A stretch of DNA of 64,000 bases from Flagellimonas aquimarina (GTDB lineage: Bacteria > Bacteroidota > Bacteroidia > Flavobacteriales > Flavobacteriaceae), in NCBI RefSeq assembly GCF_003149745.1, contig NZ_QGEG01000001.1, positions 1,116,001 to 1,180,000 of the forward strand, read 5' to 3'. This document shows positions 1 to 8,716 of this stretch, piece after piece (position 1 is the stretch's first letter; every line of letters begins with the position of its first letter). Position numbers and translations under genes: made by a program. The notes beneath the pieces were generated by a model. It searched no databases and was not told the DNA's origin. It worked only from the letters and a program-made list of their open reading frames with translations.

Positions 1-116
1 TTATCCTTTGGGTGGTTTATGGGGTTCATCATAACAGTTTGGCAATTATTTTGGCTAACGTGGTTACAGGAGGTCTGGCACTCGCCATGCTAATTCTAAA
101 ACTTATACATAAATAG
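1..116 (+). CDS. SemiSWEET/PQ-loop-like transporter, C-terminal fragment
   Basis: Only the last 37 residues are in the window; the start lies upstream. The open frame begins at base 3 and ends with TAG at 114-116. It reads as one hydrophobic helix preceded by WVVYGVHHNS and ending in a basic KLIHK tail. The WxxYG pattern followed by a hydrophobic helix containing an Asn resembles the third helix of SemiSWEET (MtN3/PQ-loop) sugar transporters, which act as small dimeric inner-membrane facilitators. A terminator-like hairpin follows at 167-194. Assignment rests on a short fragment, so another small membrane protein is possible. Confidence 0.55.
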   Translation, partial: ILWVVYGVHHNSLAIILANVVTGGLALAMLILKLIHK

Positions 117-166
117 CAACTTAAGCTATGGGGTGTGTTATGTGAAAAATATTTATATTTTGAAAC

Positions 167-194
167 ATACCCCTATTTTTAAGGGGTATTTTTT
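167..194 (+). terminator. Rho-independent terminator after the SemiSWEET-like gene
   Basis: ATACCCC at 167-173 pairs with GGGGTAT at 183-189 around a 9-base loop, and a run of T follows directly. It lies about 50 bases after the stop codon of the upstream gene. Confidence 0.6.
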
Positions 195-300
195 GCAAAA
201 AACATGTTTTACATCTACAGACCCCTATTTTTTATCGATTTTATTTTCAATTTTGTATTTTTTGTGACAACTTTGAGTTATTAACAAAAAACAATACAAA

Positions 301-1401
301 ATGATTGTAGGAGTGCCTAAAGAAATCAAGAACAACGAAAGTCGAGTTGGAATGACTCCAGCAGGGGTTTTTGAATTGATAAAGAATGACCATACCGTTT
401 ATGTGCAGTCTGGGGCTGGGGAAAAGAGCGGCTTTTTCAATCAGGATTATCAACAGGCCGGGGCCACTATTTTGGATACAATAGGTCAAGTTTATGCCCT
501 AAGTGATATGATAGTGAAGGTTAAAGAGCCCATAGCAGAAGAGTATGACCTTATTCAAAAAGGACAGATAGTATTCACCTATTTTCATTTTGCATCTAGC
601 GAGGCCCTTACCAAAGCAATGATAGCAAGTAAATCCATTTGCATCGCTTATGAAACAGTGGAAGATAAGGAAGGCACATTACCACTTTTAACACCAATGT
701 CAGAGGTGGCAGGACGCATGGCCATTCAACAAGGTGCAAAGTATTTGGAAAAACCTGCTAAGGGAAGAGGTGTGCTTCTTGGAGGAGTCCCAGGAGTGGC
801 ACCAGGAAGAGTTTTGGTTTTGGGAGCGGGTACCGTAGGAATTCAAGCTGCAAAAATGGCAGCTGGCTTGGGTGCTCATGTTACCATTTTAGACATTAAT
901 ATGAAGCGCCTCAGATATGTGAACGATGTAATGCCGAGTCACGTGGTGACCGAATTTTCTAGTGAATTCAATATTAGAAAACTAATAAAGACCCATGATT
1001 TAATTGTTGGTGGTGTACTACTAAAAGGCGCAAAAGCACCTAACCTAATCACAAGGGACATGCTAAAGGAAATGCGACCCGGGACAGTCATTGTTGATGT
1101 GGCCGTGGATCAAGGGGGATGTGTAGAAACTACAAAGGCCACCACTCATGAAGATCCTGTATATATTATTGATGATGTGGTGCACTATTGTGTGGCAAAT
1201 ATGCCTGGGGCAGTCCCATACACCTCTACAGTTGCTTTAACGAACGTAACGCTTCCATATGTATTAAAGTTGGCCAATATGGGATGGCGCAGTGCATGTA
1301 ATTTAGATAAGTCTCTTGCTAAAGGATTGAATATTGTCGATGGTGAGGTAGTATATGAAGGAATAACTGAGGCCTTTAATTGGGAGCCTGTACTCGCATA
1401 A
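301..1401 (+). CDS. ald: Alanine dehydrogenase
   Basis: NAD-dependent alanine dehydrogenase (L-alanine to pyruvate and ammonia, reversible), cytosolic. The 366-residue length matches the family (about 370). The N-terminus GVPKEIKNNESRVGMTP is the typical AlaDH/PNT substrate-domain start. A Rossmann glycine motif, VLGAGTVGIQAAKMA, lies near residue 177. The family DQGGC segment, with its conserved Asp, is near residue 268, and NMPGAVPYTST lies close to the C-terminus. The ATG at 301 begins directly with the conserved MIVGVPKE. The gene is transcribed alone, with a terminator at 1426-1451. It fits amino-acid catabolism alongside the nearby Lrp regulator, but a regulatory link is only inference. 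Confidence 0.95.
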   Translation: MIVGVPKEIKNNESRVGMTPAGVFELIKNDHTVYVQSGAGEKSGFFNQDYQQAGATILDTIGQVYALSDMIVKVKEPIAEEYDLIQKGQIVFTYFHFASSEALTKAMIASKSICIAYETVEDKEGTLPLLTPMSEVAGRMAIQQGAKYLEKPAKGRGVLLGGVPGVAPGRVLVLGAGTVGIQAAKMAAGLGAHVTILDINMKRLRYVNDVMPSHVVTEFSSEFNIRKLIKTHDLIVGGVLLKGAKAPNLITRDMLKEMRPGTVIVDVAVDQGGCVETTKATTHEDPVYIIDDVVHYCVANMPGAVPYTSTVALTNVTLPYVLKLANMGWRSACNLDKSLAKGLNIVDGEVVYEGITEAFNWEPVLA

Positions 1402-1425
1402 CATAACATTTTGTCAGTATAATAG

Positions 1426-1451
1426 CCCTGCCCAACCATGGCGGGGTTTTT
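1426..1451 (+). terminator. Rho-independent terminator after ald
   Basis: CCCTGCC (1426-1432) pairs with GGCGGGG (1440-1446, one T-G pair), with a 7-base loop and then TTTTT. It sits 25 bases after the ald stop. Confidence 0.7.
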
Positions 1452-1494
1452 GCTTTATTGTTGGTATATTTATATCAATTAAAACACAGAAACT

Positions 1495-2190
1495 ATGATG
1501 ACATATTATATATTAATAGGGGGAATTGCTTTGATCAGTTGGTTGGTGAGTAGCCGATTGAAGAGCAAGTTCAAAAAATATTCAAAGGTTCATTTGCGTA
1601 ATGGGATGAGTGGCGCAGAAATTGCCCAAAAAATGTTGGATGACCATGGTATTAGAGATGTAAAAGTAATTTCCACAGCAGGAATGCTTACCGATCATTA
1701 CAATCCAAAGAACAAAACCGTGAATTTGAGTGAAGGAGTTTATAGTCAGCGCAATGCTTCTGCTGCTGCGGTGGCAGCTCATGAAGTAGGACATGCGGTG
1801 CAACACGCCCAAGCTTATGAGTGGTTAACAATGCGATCTAAATTGGTGCCCATAGTAAGCGTTACTTCTGGCATGTCCACTTGGATTGTTTTTGGTGGTT
1901 TAATGTTGGGTGCAGCTGCAGGCGTAGGCTTTGGGTTTTACATTGCCGTAGCAGGATTGATTATGATGGGGTTTGCCACACTATTTAGCTTTATTACACT
2001 ACCTGTAGAATATGATGCCAGTAACCGTGCGCTAGCATGGTTAAAGCAGAAAAACATGGTTAGCCAACAAGAATATGCTGGAGCCGAAGATGCATTAAAA
2101 TGGGCTGCCAGAACTTATTTGGTGGCAGCTTTAGGTGCTTTGGCCTCATTGGTCTATTGGGCTTTCCAGATTTTTGGAGGAAGAGATTAA
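1495..2190 (+). CDS. Membrane zinc metallopeptidase (YugP/Peptidase_Zn_2 family)
   Basis: Predicted membrane-bound neutral zinc protease of 231 residues, near the usual family length of about 225-230. The metal-binding motif HEVGHAVQH (HExxH) lies at about residues 96-104. A short N-terminal membrane helix precedes it, and two or three helices follow (around residues 120-165 and 200-225). The segment LPVEYDASNRALAWL, including the probable third metal ligand E, is characteristic of the family. The start may be ATG 1495 or ATG 1498. The physiological substrate of this family is not well established. A strong terminator follows at 2211-2244, so it appears monocistronic. Confidence 0.9.
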   Translation: MMTYYILIGGIALISWLVSSRLKSKFKKYSKVHLRNGMSGAEIAQKMLDDHGIRDVKVISTAGMLTDHYNPKNKTVNLSEGVYSQRNASAAAVAAHEVGHAVQHAQAYEWLTMRSKLVPIVSVTSGMSTWIVFGGLMLGAAAGVGFGFYIAVAGLIMMGFATLFSFITLPVEYDASNRALAWLKQKNMVSQQEYAGAEDALKWAARTYLVAALGALASLVYWAFQIFGGRD

Positions 2191-2210
2191 ACCAATTTCC
2201 GTAACATGAA

Positions 2211-2244
2211 AAACCTGCTTGGAGCAATTCAAGCAGGTTTTTTT
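2211..2244 (+). terminator. Rho-independent terminator after the zinc peptidase gene
   Basis: An 11-bp perfect stem (2211-2221 with 2230-2240) contains CCTGC/GCAGG, has an 8-base loop and is followed by a T run. Confidence 0.85.
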
Positions 2245-2281
2245 ATGGCTTTATTGGTTAAGAAAATACTTTTTCCGTAGT

Positions 2282-2304
2282 ATTGCTACATAAAATGTAG
2301 CAAT
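2282..2304. promoter_or_regulatory. Palindromic candidate operator of the HxlR regulator
   Basis: ATTGCTACAT (2282-2291) and ATGTAGCAAT (2295-2304) form a perfect inverted repeat with a 3-base spacer. It ends one base before the ATG of the HxlR-family gene at 2306. HxlR proteins bind DNA as dimers at such palindromes and often regulate their own or adjacent genes. Binding is inferred from position and symmetry. A translation-blocking hairpin in the mRNA is an alternative. Confidence 0.5.
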
Positions 2305-2305
2305 C

Positions 2306-2674
2306 ATGATTTTACCTAAACCTGGAGTTGCTGTAAGAGGATCTAAAACCGGACAGCCTGTAATGGCCCTTCTTGACCTGCTAGGGAGAAGTTGGGCAAT
2401 GGGCATTATATGGCATTTAAACGAAGGTCCTAGTACTTTTAGAAGACTGCAGCAATATTGCGAGTCAATTTCCCCAACAACGCTCAATAAAAGACTAAAA
2501 GAGCTTGTGCATGCACATTTGATTGTGCGGACCAAAGATGGTTATTCCCTTTCAGAATATGGTAAACAGCTTTTTGAATTGTTGGAACCAATGGGATTTT
2601 GGGCAAGACATACATGGGCTTCGTGCTTTAACGAAGAGAGTGAAACTAATACTGTTTGTAATGAGAAAAATTAA
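2306..2674 (+). CDS. HxlR-family winged-helix transcriptional regulator
   Basis: DNA-binding regulator of 122 residues, typical for HxlR/YodB-type proteins. The winged helix-turn-helix spans about residues 20-105. LLGRSWAMGIIWHLNEGP opens the fold, SPTTLNKRLKEL is the recognition helix, and RTKDGYSLSEYG is the wing. The N-terminal part lacks the redox-sensing Cys used by YodB/HypR proteins; the only cysteines are in the middle and C-terminus, so a thiol-sensing mode is not evident. The DinB gene starts inside its 3' end (14-base overlap), so the two are probably co-translated. A palindrome directly upstream is a likely operator. Confidence 0.88.
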   Translation: MILPKPGVAVRGSKTGQPVMALLDLLGRSWAMGIIWHLNEGPSTFRRLQQYCESISPTTLNKRLKELVHAHLIVRTKDGYSLSEYGKQLFELLEPMGFWARHTWASCFNEESETNTVCNEKN

Positions 2675-3203
2675 AAAACCTTTGGTTGGCGAGTATCCAG
2701 AATACTCTCATGTTTATCTGGATTTGATGGAAGATGATGACAGGGTCTTGGAACACCTTTGGAATAATTTTATTGAAATTAAAAAGTTTATAATGGCTCT
2801 TCCAGATGAAAAGCTGAAATATCGTTATGCAGAAAACAAATGGACCATAAAGGAAATATTGGTCCATCTGATTGATGACGAGCGAATTTTTGCCTATCGC
2901 GCACTGAGGTACGCCAGAAATGATGATACACCCTTGCACGGCTTTGATCAAGACTTGTATGCTAAATGTTCCAACGCTAACGAGCGCAGTCTAGAAAATA
3001 TTTTTGAAGAATATGAGTGGGTAAGAAGATCTACCATATCCCTTTTTCAAAATTTACCTGAGGACAGTTTAACTAGAGGAGGTGAAGGAATTGACTTTGA
3101 TGGGAGCGTTATAAACAAAAGAACAGTCAGAGGCTTGGCCTACCACATAGCTGGGCATGAACTTCGTCATTTCAATATTATAAAAGCGCGATATCTTTCC
3201 TAA
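2661..3203 (+). CDS. DinB-family metal-dependent protein
   Basis: Four-helix-bundle DinB/YfiT-like protein, 180 residues from the ATG at 2661. A longer reading from 2523 would run backward through the HxlR gene and lacks family similarity, so the internal start is preferred. Probable metal ligands are the His in VHLIDDERIF (about residue 71) and two His in HIAGHELRH near the C-terminus, the usual three-His arrangement. Members are thiol-dependent hydrolases or transferases or stress proteins; the substrate cannot be told. Overlap with the HxlR gene suggests that regulator controls it. The stop codon overlaps that of the convergent Lrp gene by 4 bases. Confidence 0.85.
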   Translation: MRKIKKPLVGEYPEYSHVYLDLMEDDDRVLEHLWNNFIEIKKFIMALPDEKLKYRYAENKWTIKEILVHLIDDERIFAYRALRYARNDDTPLHGFDQDLYAKCSNANERSLENIFEEYEWVRRSTISLFQNLPEDSLTRGGEGIDFDGSVINKRTVRGLAYHIAGHELRHFNIIKARYLS

Positions 3204-3670
3204 ATAGAAATTTGACGATCTATCTGTTGATTTAATGAAATGAAGGTTTCGGTTCTGGAAACCCCGTCTATTTGCTGAATTTTTTTGTTCAACACCATCA
3301 TTAAATGCTCATTGTCCTTGCATAAAACTTTAATAAGTATAGACCAGTTACCTGTTGTATAATGACATTCCAATACTTCGGGAATTTTTTCCAATTCTTT
3401 CACCGCTTGTGGGTTTGCCATGGCCTTATCCAGAAAAATACCAATATAAGCCATGGTTGTATAGCCTAGAACTTTTGGATTGATGATGAATTTTGACCCC
3501 GACAGTAATCCCGAGTTTTCCAATTTCCTTAACCGTTGATGAATTGCAGCTCCAGAAATACCTATATTTCTTGCAATCTCTAGAATAGGTCTTCGAGCAT
3601 CTTCCATCAAGTATCTTAGTATTTTTTTATCTATACCATCGATTTTGACAGAATTGTTAGTGGTTTTCAT
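3200..3670 (-). CDS. Lrp/AsnC-family transcriptional regulator
   Basis: A 156-residue feast/famine regulator. The N-terminal helix-turn-helix (about residues 10-60) includes GIDKKILRYLMEDAR and ISGAAIHQRLRKLENSGLL. The RAM ligand-binding/oligomerisation domain follows, with the CHYTTGNWSILIKVLCKD segment. Such proteins sense amino acids and control their metabolism. It lies 48 bases downstream of, and on the same strand as, the saccharopine dehydrogenase-like gene, with alanine dehydrogenase 2 kb away. Control of those genes is plausible inference. The start at 3670 (MKTTNNSVKIDGIDK) gives the normal family length. Confidence 0.92.
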   Translation of the reverse strand: MKTTNNSVKIDGIDKKILRYLMEDARRPILEIARNIGISGAAIHQRLRKLENSGLLSGSKFIINPKVLGYTTMAYIGIFLDKAMANPQAVKELEKIPEVLECHYTTGNWSILIKVLCKDNEHLMMVLNKKIQQIDGVSRTETFISLNQQIDRQISI

Positions 3671-3718
3671 TGATGTGATTCAAAATTGTAGTTAAAGATA
3701 CCTAAAAGTGGTAAAATA

Positions 3719-5092
3719 TTAACTTCCAATAGAATCAGGATTATACCCTAAATATGGCACTTCATATTCTCTAAAGTTAATTCCGTAAGATTTTAGCTCT
3801 GAAAGTATAGGGCCGTAAACTTCCTTGCTAATAGGAATTTGTACTCCTGGAGTGGTAATCTTTTTATTAAGGATTTGTAGAGTCGCCATTGCAACTGGTA
3901 ACCCAACAGTTTTGGACATTGCTGTATAGGTTTGATTTTCTCCCAGAACAACCATATTTGCATCTATTTGTTTTTTCTTGCCATCAATCTCGTAGCCAAA
4001 CTTATGGTACATAACAATCATGTCCTTTTCATCCTTTTCCAGCGTCCAACTGTCTTCAAGTATATATTGCAGCATTTGAGCAGGGGTGGCATTCTTGAGC
4101 GGAATCGTTTTAGAATCATCAAAAAGATTCAGTTCCATTAATTTGCCCCAACGAATATCATCTTGGTCAATTTTTAAGTAATGCCGTAGCTTTAATTCAA
4201 CCGAATCTGTTGGAGAATAAGGTAAAAATTGATTTACAAATTGGCGGTAAGACATTCCTTCAGAATTTTCAATAACATAGCTGTCGTCAGTCATTCCGAG
4301 GATCACGAACATTTGCCATGCTTTTGAAAAGCCTACCCTGCGCATGGTTCCGCGATATAAGGTAAGACTGTCTTGAAGGCCATATGCTTCCCTATATTTT
4401 AAAGAATCCCTATTGGGATATACTTCAAAACTGCCATACCCTTCAATGTCCAAAAGTTCAGTTCGCCGAAAAAGTTTTTGATAGGGAATGTATTTATAAG
4501 CACCTTCCTGTATAAATTTAGCCGCTCCACCTTGTCCTGCAACTACTACATTCCTAGGGTTCCAGGTAAATTTATAACTCCATAGGTTAGAATCATGTTC
4601 AGGTGCGACCAAGCCGCCTGTAAAAGACTCAAAAAGCAATATTTTCCCACCTTTATCACGAATGCGATCAATTACTTCCATTGCACTCATATGGTCAATA
4701 CCGGGATCAAGACCAATTTCATTCATAAAGACAAGGCCATTTTTTTTAGCGTCATTGTCCAATTCCTGAATTTCGTTACTTACATAAGATGCGGTAACAA
4801 GATGCTTTTTAAAATGAATACAATCTTCGGCTATTTTAATATGCAATCTTGGGGGTAACATTGAAACCACAATAGATGCAGAATCTATTGCTTTTCTTCT
4901 ATCCTCATCATTAAAAATATCCAATGTAATGATACTACAGTTTTGGTGTGAAGCAATATCTTGTGGAATATTTTCAGGATGAAGATCGCCAATAACCAAA
5001 TGCAGGTTTTCCTCCCTAGATTTTTTTAGAAGATAATCTAATAGGTATGAGGTGGATTTTCCTGCTCCCAGAACCAAAATAGTGCGGACCAT
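3719..5092 (-). CDS. Saccharopine dehydrogenase-family oxidoreductase
   Basis: A 457-residue protein with an N-terminal Rossmann fold (ILVLGAGKSTSYLLDYLL, residues 5-22) and a saccharopine dehydrogenase C-terminal domain (GLDPGIDHMSAMEVID near residue 128; ESFTGGLVAPEHDSN near 155). This matches the saccharopine reductase/LYS9 type, which interconverts saccharopine and aminoadipate semialdehyde plus glutamate in lysine metabolism. Related carboxynorspermidine synthases are shorter, about 400 residues. The Lrp-type gene follows on the same strand. Whether it acts in lysine breakdown here is inference, since no LKR-type partner is in the window. Confidence 0.85.
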   Translation of the reverse strand: MVRTILVLGAGKSTSYLLDYLLKKSREENLHLVIGDLHPENIPQDIASHQNCSIITLDIFNDEDRRKAIDSASIVVSMLPPRLHIKIAEDCIHFKKHLVTASYVSNEIQELDNDAKKNGLVFMNEIGLDPGIDHMSAMEVIDRIRDKGGKILLFESFTGGLVAPEHDSNLWSYKFTWNPRNVVVAGQGGAAKFIQEGAYKYIPYQKLFRRTELLDIEGYGSFEVYPNRDSLKYREAYGLQDSLTLYRGTMRRVGFSKAWQMFVILGMTDDSYVIENSEGMSYRQFVNQFLPYSPTDSVELKLRHYLKIDQDDIRWGKLMELNLFDDSKTIPLKNATPAQMLQYILEDSWTLEKDEKDMIVMYHKFGYEIDGKKKQIDANMVVLGENQTYTAMSKTVGLPVAMATLQILNKKITTPGVQIPISKEVYGPILSELKSYGINFREYEVPYLGYNPDSIGS

Positions 5093-5171
5093 AGGTTTTA
5101 TTTACTTTTGATTAAAACGAATACTAAGGTATCAAATTGTTATATTTTTAAAAATACAGACCCATTAAGTT

Positions 5172-5564
5172 ATGAACAAAACAATTTTTTCTACTGGGAT
5201 ATTGCTAGGATTCTTAGCTGTTCTCTTAGGTGCATTTGGCGCGCATGGCCTAGAAAAACTAGTTGGGCCAGAGTCCGTTGATACTTTTGAAACAGGAGTT
5301 AGATATCAAATGTACCATGCTCTATTCCTATTGATTCTGGGAATTTGGAATGGACCTACAACAAGACAGAAAAAGACGGTATTCCTATTGGTCTTAGTTG
5401 GTGTCCTTCTTTTTTCTTTTTCAATCTATTTATTGGCCATCAATAGTTTAGTTGCCATGGATTTTAAAAGAATAGCATTTTTAACTCCTATCGGAGGAAC
5501 ATTGCTGCTTATTGGATGGTTTTTTCTTGGATTCTACACGTTAACCATGAAAACATTTAAATAA
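5172..5564 (+). CDS. DUF423 (YgdD-like) membrane protein
   Basis: A 130-residue inner-membrane protein with four predicted helices. The N-terminus carries the family signature GAFGAHGLEK (about residues 21-30), followed by TFETGVRYQMYHALFLL, which is highly typical of DUF423/YgdD. The function of the family is unknown. It lies just before the pckA promoter and has no obvious partner. Confidence 0.9.
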   Translation: MNKTIFSTGILLGFLAVLLGAFGAHGLEKLVGPESVDTFETGVRYQMYHALFLLILGIWNGPTTRQKKTVFLLVLVGVLLFSFSIYLLAINSLVAMDFKRIAFLTPIGGTLLLIGWFFLGFYTLTMKTFK

Positions 5565-5576
5565 ACAATTATTAGG

Positions 5577-5604
5577 TTGTAAAAGGTATATTTTTCTAGC
5601 TTTG
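5577..5604 (+). promoter_or_regulatory. Bacteroidota-type promoter of pckA
   Basis: TTG at 5577-5579, a 17-base spacer and TAGCTTTG at 5597-5604 match the Bacteroidota consensus TTG-N17-23-TAnnTTTG exactly. The predicted transcript begins about 15 bases before the ATG at 5627. Confidence 0.65.
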
Positions 5605-5626
5605 TGCCAACTAAAAAAACTTTAAA

Positions 5627-7243
5627 ATGAATGCATTTATCCCAGCAACGAAAACGATTTCGTTAGAGCCATATGGAATACTGCACAATAACGTACACTA
5701 TCAACTCTCTTCAAAAGAACTTCATGATTTGACCATCGATAAAGATATGGGCAGGGAGGCTTCATCCGGTTCCTTGGCAGTGAATACTGGAGAATTCACC
5801 GGAAGATCTCCCATGGATCGTTTCATTGTAAAAGATGCAATTACTGAAGATAAAGTTTGGTGGGGAAATATTAATATTCCCTTTGATAGTGAAAAGTTTG
5901 ATAAACTCTACGATAAGGTAATAGCTTATCTAAATGAAAAAGAATTGTTTGTTCGCGATTGTTACGCTTGCGCAGAAGATGCCTATAAGCTTAATATTAG
6001 GGTTGTTAATGAGTATTCATGGTCCAATATGTTTGCGTACAACATGTTTTTAAGACCTACAGAAAAAGAACTTGAAGCCTTTGACCCGGAGTGGACAGTA
6101 ATCAATGCTCCTGGTTTCATGGCCGATGCTGAGGTCGATGGCACCAGGCAACACAATTTTGCAATTCTTAATTTTTCAAGAAAAATTGCATTAGTTGGCG
6201 GTACTGGGTATACAGGTGAAATAAAAAAGGGAATTTTTTCCGCCTTAAACTTCATTCTCCCGGTATTTAAAAATACTTTGCCAATGCATTGTTCGGCAAA
6301 TGTTGGGGAAGAGGGTGATACGGCAATTTTCTTTGGCTTATCAGGAACAGGAAAGACAACGCTTTCTACGGATCCAAACCGTAAACTAATTGGTGATGAT
6401 GAGCATGGATGGACCGCGGACAATACCGTTTTTAATTTTGAAGGAGGATGCTATGCAAAGGTGATAGATCTTTCTAAGGAAAACGAACCTGAAATTTATG
6501 GGGCCATAAAACAAGGTGCTATTTTGGAAAATGTAATTATGGATGATAAGGGTGTCGTTGACTTTTCAGACACTTCTATTACACAAAATACCAGGGTTAG
6601 TTATCCAATATATCACATTGATAATATTCAACAACCTTCTATAGGTAAAAATGTAAAGAATATTTTCTTTCTAACAGCTGATGCTTTTGGTGTTCTTCCT
6701 CCAATATCCAAGCTTACACCTGCTCAAGCTGCTTACCACTTTATTTCTGGTTATACGGCCAAAGTTGCTGGTACAGAGGCTGGAGTTGTAGAACCGCAAC
6801 CATCATTTTCTGCATGTTTTGGAGCTCCTTTCATGCCTTTGCACCCAGCCAAATATGCAGAGATGTTAAGTAAAAAAATGAAAGAATCCGGAGTTGATGT
6901 ATGGTTGATCAATACTGGATGGACCGGGGGCCCTTATGGGGTAGGGACCAGAATGAAGTTAAAGTATACCAGAGCTATGATCAGTGCTGCCCTAAATGGA
7001 GAACTGGGGCTTTACAACTACGATAACTATCATATACACTCTGTTTTTGGAGTTGCACAGCCAAGGGAGTGCCCTGGAGTTCCAACAAAAGTTTTAAGTC
7101 CAAGAGCTACTTGGAACAATGATGAGGCATACTATAAGACAGCTTTTAAACTTACGAATGCTTTTAGAGAGAACTTTAAGAAGTTTGAAGAATATGCTAG
7201 TGAAGAAATTAGGCGTGGGGGACCACAACGATATGCTTTTTAA
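5627..7243 (+). CDS. pckA: Phosphoenolpyruvate carboxykinase (ATP)
   Basis: Converts oxaloacetate plus ATP to PEP plus CO2, the entry step of gluconeogenesis, in the cytosol. The 538-residue length fits the ATP-dependent family. The PEPCK-specific P-loop GLSGTGKTTLS lies near residue 238, followed by the metal-binding GDDEHGW (kinase-2 type). The N-terminal substrate region has TGRSPMDRFIV-like sequence (about residue 60). WLINTGWTGGPYGVG is near residue 425. It has its own consensus promoter, and a 20-bp bidirectional terminator separates it from the convergent hemD operon. Confidence 0.97.
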   Translation: MNAFIPATKTISLEPYGILHNNVHYQLSSKELHDLTIDKDMGREASSGSLAVNTGEFTGRSPMDRFIVKDAITEDKVWWGNINIPFDSEKFDKLYDKVIAYLNEKELFVRDCYACAEDAYKLNIRVVNEYSWSNMFAYNMFLRPTEKELEAFDPEWTVINAPGFMADAEVDGTRQHNFAILNFSRKIALVGGTGYTGEIKKGIFSALNFILPVFKNTLPMHCSANVGEEGDTAIFFGLSGTGKTTLSTDPNRKLIGDDEHGWTADNTVFNFEGGCYAKVIDLSKENEPEIYGAIKQGAILENVIMDDKGVVDFSDTSITQNTRVSYPIYHIDNIQQPSIGKNVKNIFFLTADAFGVLPPISKLTPAQAAYHFISGYTAKVAGTEAGVVEPQPSFSACFGAPFMPLHPAKYAEMLSKKMKESGVDVWLINTGWTGGPYGVGTRMKLKYTRAMISAALNGELGLYNYDNYHIHSVFGVAQPRECPGVPTKVLSPRATWNNDEAYYKTAFKLTNAFRENFKKFEEYASEEIRRGGPQRYAF

Positions 7244-7284
7244 AATAACAAAGGCCCGATCATTTGATCGGGCCTTTGTTATTT
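7243..7284. terminator. Bidirectional terminator between pckA and hemD
   Basis: A perfect 20-bp inverted repeat (7243-7262 and 7265-7284) has a GC-rich core GGCCCGATC. It is flanked by A-rich sequence on the left and T-rich on the right, so it serves both convergent transcripts. It begins on the last base of the pckA stop codon. Confidence 0.85.
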
Positions 7285-7309
7285 AATATTATATTGGATA
7301 ACAACCAAC

Positions 7310-8053
7310 TTATTTGTTTACACTGGTTATGTATTTCTGAAGAGCCATTGTCATAGATGGTGTCTCAGGAGTGGGAGCTTGTATATCAATACGAAGTCCA
7401 GCATCTGCCGCAGCCTTTACAGTGCTATTTCCAAACACAGCTATACGGGTCCCATTTTGTTCAAAATCTGGAAAGTTTTTTAGCAAGGATTCAATTCCCG
7501 AAGGACTAAAGAATACTAAAACGTCATAGGTTACTTCTCTAAGATCAGATAGGTCGCTAATAACCGTTTTGTAAAAAATGCCTCGCTTCCAATCTACTTT
7601 AAGTTCATCCAAAATTTGCGGAACTGTAACTTTGAGCGTATCAGACGATGGTAATAAGAATTTTTCATCCTTATATTTTTTTATGAGGGGAACCAGTTCA
7701 TTGAACATTCGTTTTCCTACATAAATTTTACGTTTTCTATAAACCACATATTTTTGCAAATAATAAGCAACCGCTTCAGATTGGCAAAAATACTTCATGC
7801 TGTCTGGCACTTTAAAACGCATTTCTTCTGCAATCCTAAAGAAGTGATCTACAGAGTTTCTGCTTGTAAGAATGATAGCGGTAAAATTGTTTAAATCAAT
7901 TTTTTGCTGCCTTACAGTTTTTGCTTCTACTCCCTCTACATGAATAAAAGGTCTAAAATCCACCTTTACTTTTTCTTTTTCAATCAATCGCGAGTAAGGA
8001 GAATTTTCTATTTTGGGTTCTGGTTGAGAAACCAAAATTGTTTTTACTTTCAT
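7310..8053 (-). CDS. hemD: Uroporphyrinogen-III synthase (HemD family)
   Basis: Cyclises hydroxymethylbilane to uroporphyrinogen III in haem synthesis. The 247-residue protein has the two-lobed HemD pattern: an N-terminal lobe starting TILVSQPEP, with ILTSRNSVDHFF near residue 60, and a second lobe with LVFFSPSGIESLL near 180 and VFGNSTVKAAADAGL near 208. HemD sequences are poorly conserved, but these blocks are characteristic. It is the last gene of a minus-strand operon after the GT39 protein and DUF4271, with a 6-base gap to the latter. A strong terminator follows. Confidence 0.88.
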   Translation of the reverse strand: MKVKTILVSQPEPKIENSPYSRLIEKEKVKVDFRPFIHVEGVEAKTVRQQKIDLNNFTAIILTSRNSVDHFFRIAEEMRFKVPDSMKYFCQSEAVAYYLQKYVVYRKRKIYVGKRMFNELVPLIKKYKDEKFLLPSSDTLKVTVPQILDELKVDWKRGIFYKTVISDLSDLREVTYDVLVFFSPSGIESLLKNFPDFEQNGTRIAVFGNSTVKAAADAGLRIDIQAPTPETPSMTMALQKYITSVNK

Positions 8054-8059
8054 AAGCTT

Positions 8060-8716
8060 TCAATCTTTTAGATAGCTTCCAACTAACACTAAGGGTGCAA
8101 TTTCGAGTGCGCAAAGGTACAAAATAAAATAGAAAAAATAGGGAATTATAGCTTTTTGATGGTTCTTCAATAGCCTTGTCAGTCCAATGACATTAATGGA
8201 AATAATTAAGATGATAGCGGAAGAAATTACAATCTTCGAGTCCTTTAGAATATAAATAAGAACAATGTTGCTGATGAACATTACCAAACTACTATAGTTG
8301 AGGTAGGATATTTTGTTAAACAATAATTCGGAAATCAACCCTTGGGTATTAAAAACAAACCCTTGTGCAAATTGAAGTAGCATTTTTACAATTTGAAACA
8401 GAAGCAACCCCGCTATCAATAAAAAGAAAGAGGTCGGATTATTTTCGCTCGGCAATGTAAAAAACACTTTCAGAATCAAAAATAGGAACAACGAGAAGTT
8501 GATCAGCTGGAATATGGTCAATAAAATATGAAACCAGCTGAGAAGACGTCCCTTTTTGTTATAAAGCACAACGTACCTGTTGTTAAAGGGCAATATCATG
8601 AAGTTCAAGAATTTATTTTTGAAAAGATACTTTCCCAGAGCGAGCACAACCATACTAAAAAACAGAACAAGCGTTATCCAATCTATGGATTCAATAGTTT
8701 TATAAACGGGGTTCAT
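8060..8716 (-). CDS. DUF4271 integral membrane protein
   Basis: A 218-residue protein with about six hydrophobic helices. The pattern of an N-terminal helix, ILPFNNRYVVLYNKKGRL-type loop and further helices is that of DUF4271, a family found in Bacteroidota and often next to hemD. Function is unknown. Its ATG overlaps the stop of the upstream GT39 gene (ATGA, 4 bases), and hemD starts 6 bases downstream, so the three are a translationally coupled operon. Confidence 0.82.
   Translation of the reverse strand: MNPVYKTIESIDWITLVLFFSMVVLALGKYLFKNKFLNFMILPFNNRYVVLYNKKGRLLSWFHILLTIFQLINFSLFLFLILKVFFTLPSENNPTSFFLLIAGLLLFQIVKMLLQFAQGFVFNTQGLISELLFNKISYLNYSSLVMFISNIVLIYILKDSKIVISSAIILIISINVIGLTRLLKNHQKAIIPYFFYFILYLCALEIAPLVLVGSYLKD

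Noticed and set aside
5983..6423. 146-residue minus-strand frame inside pckA
   Set aside because: It is fully antisense to the P-loop region of pckA. Its composition is that of a shadow frame.
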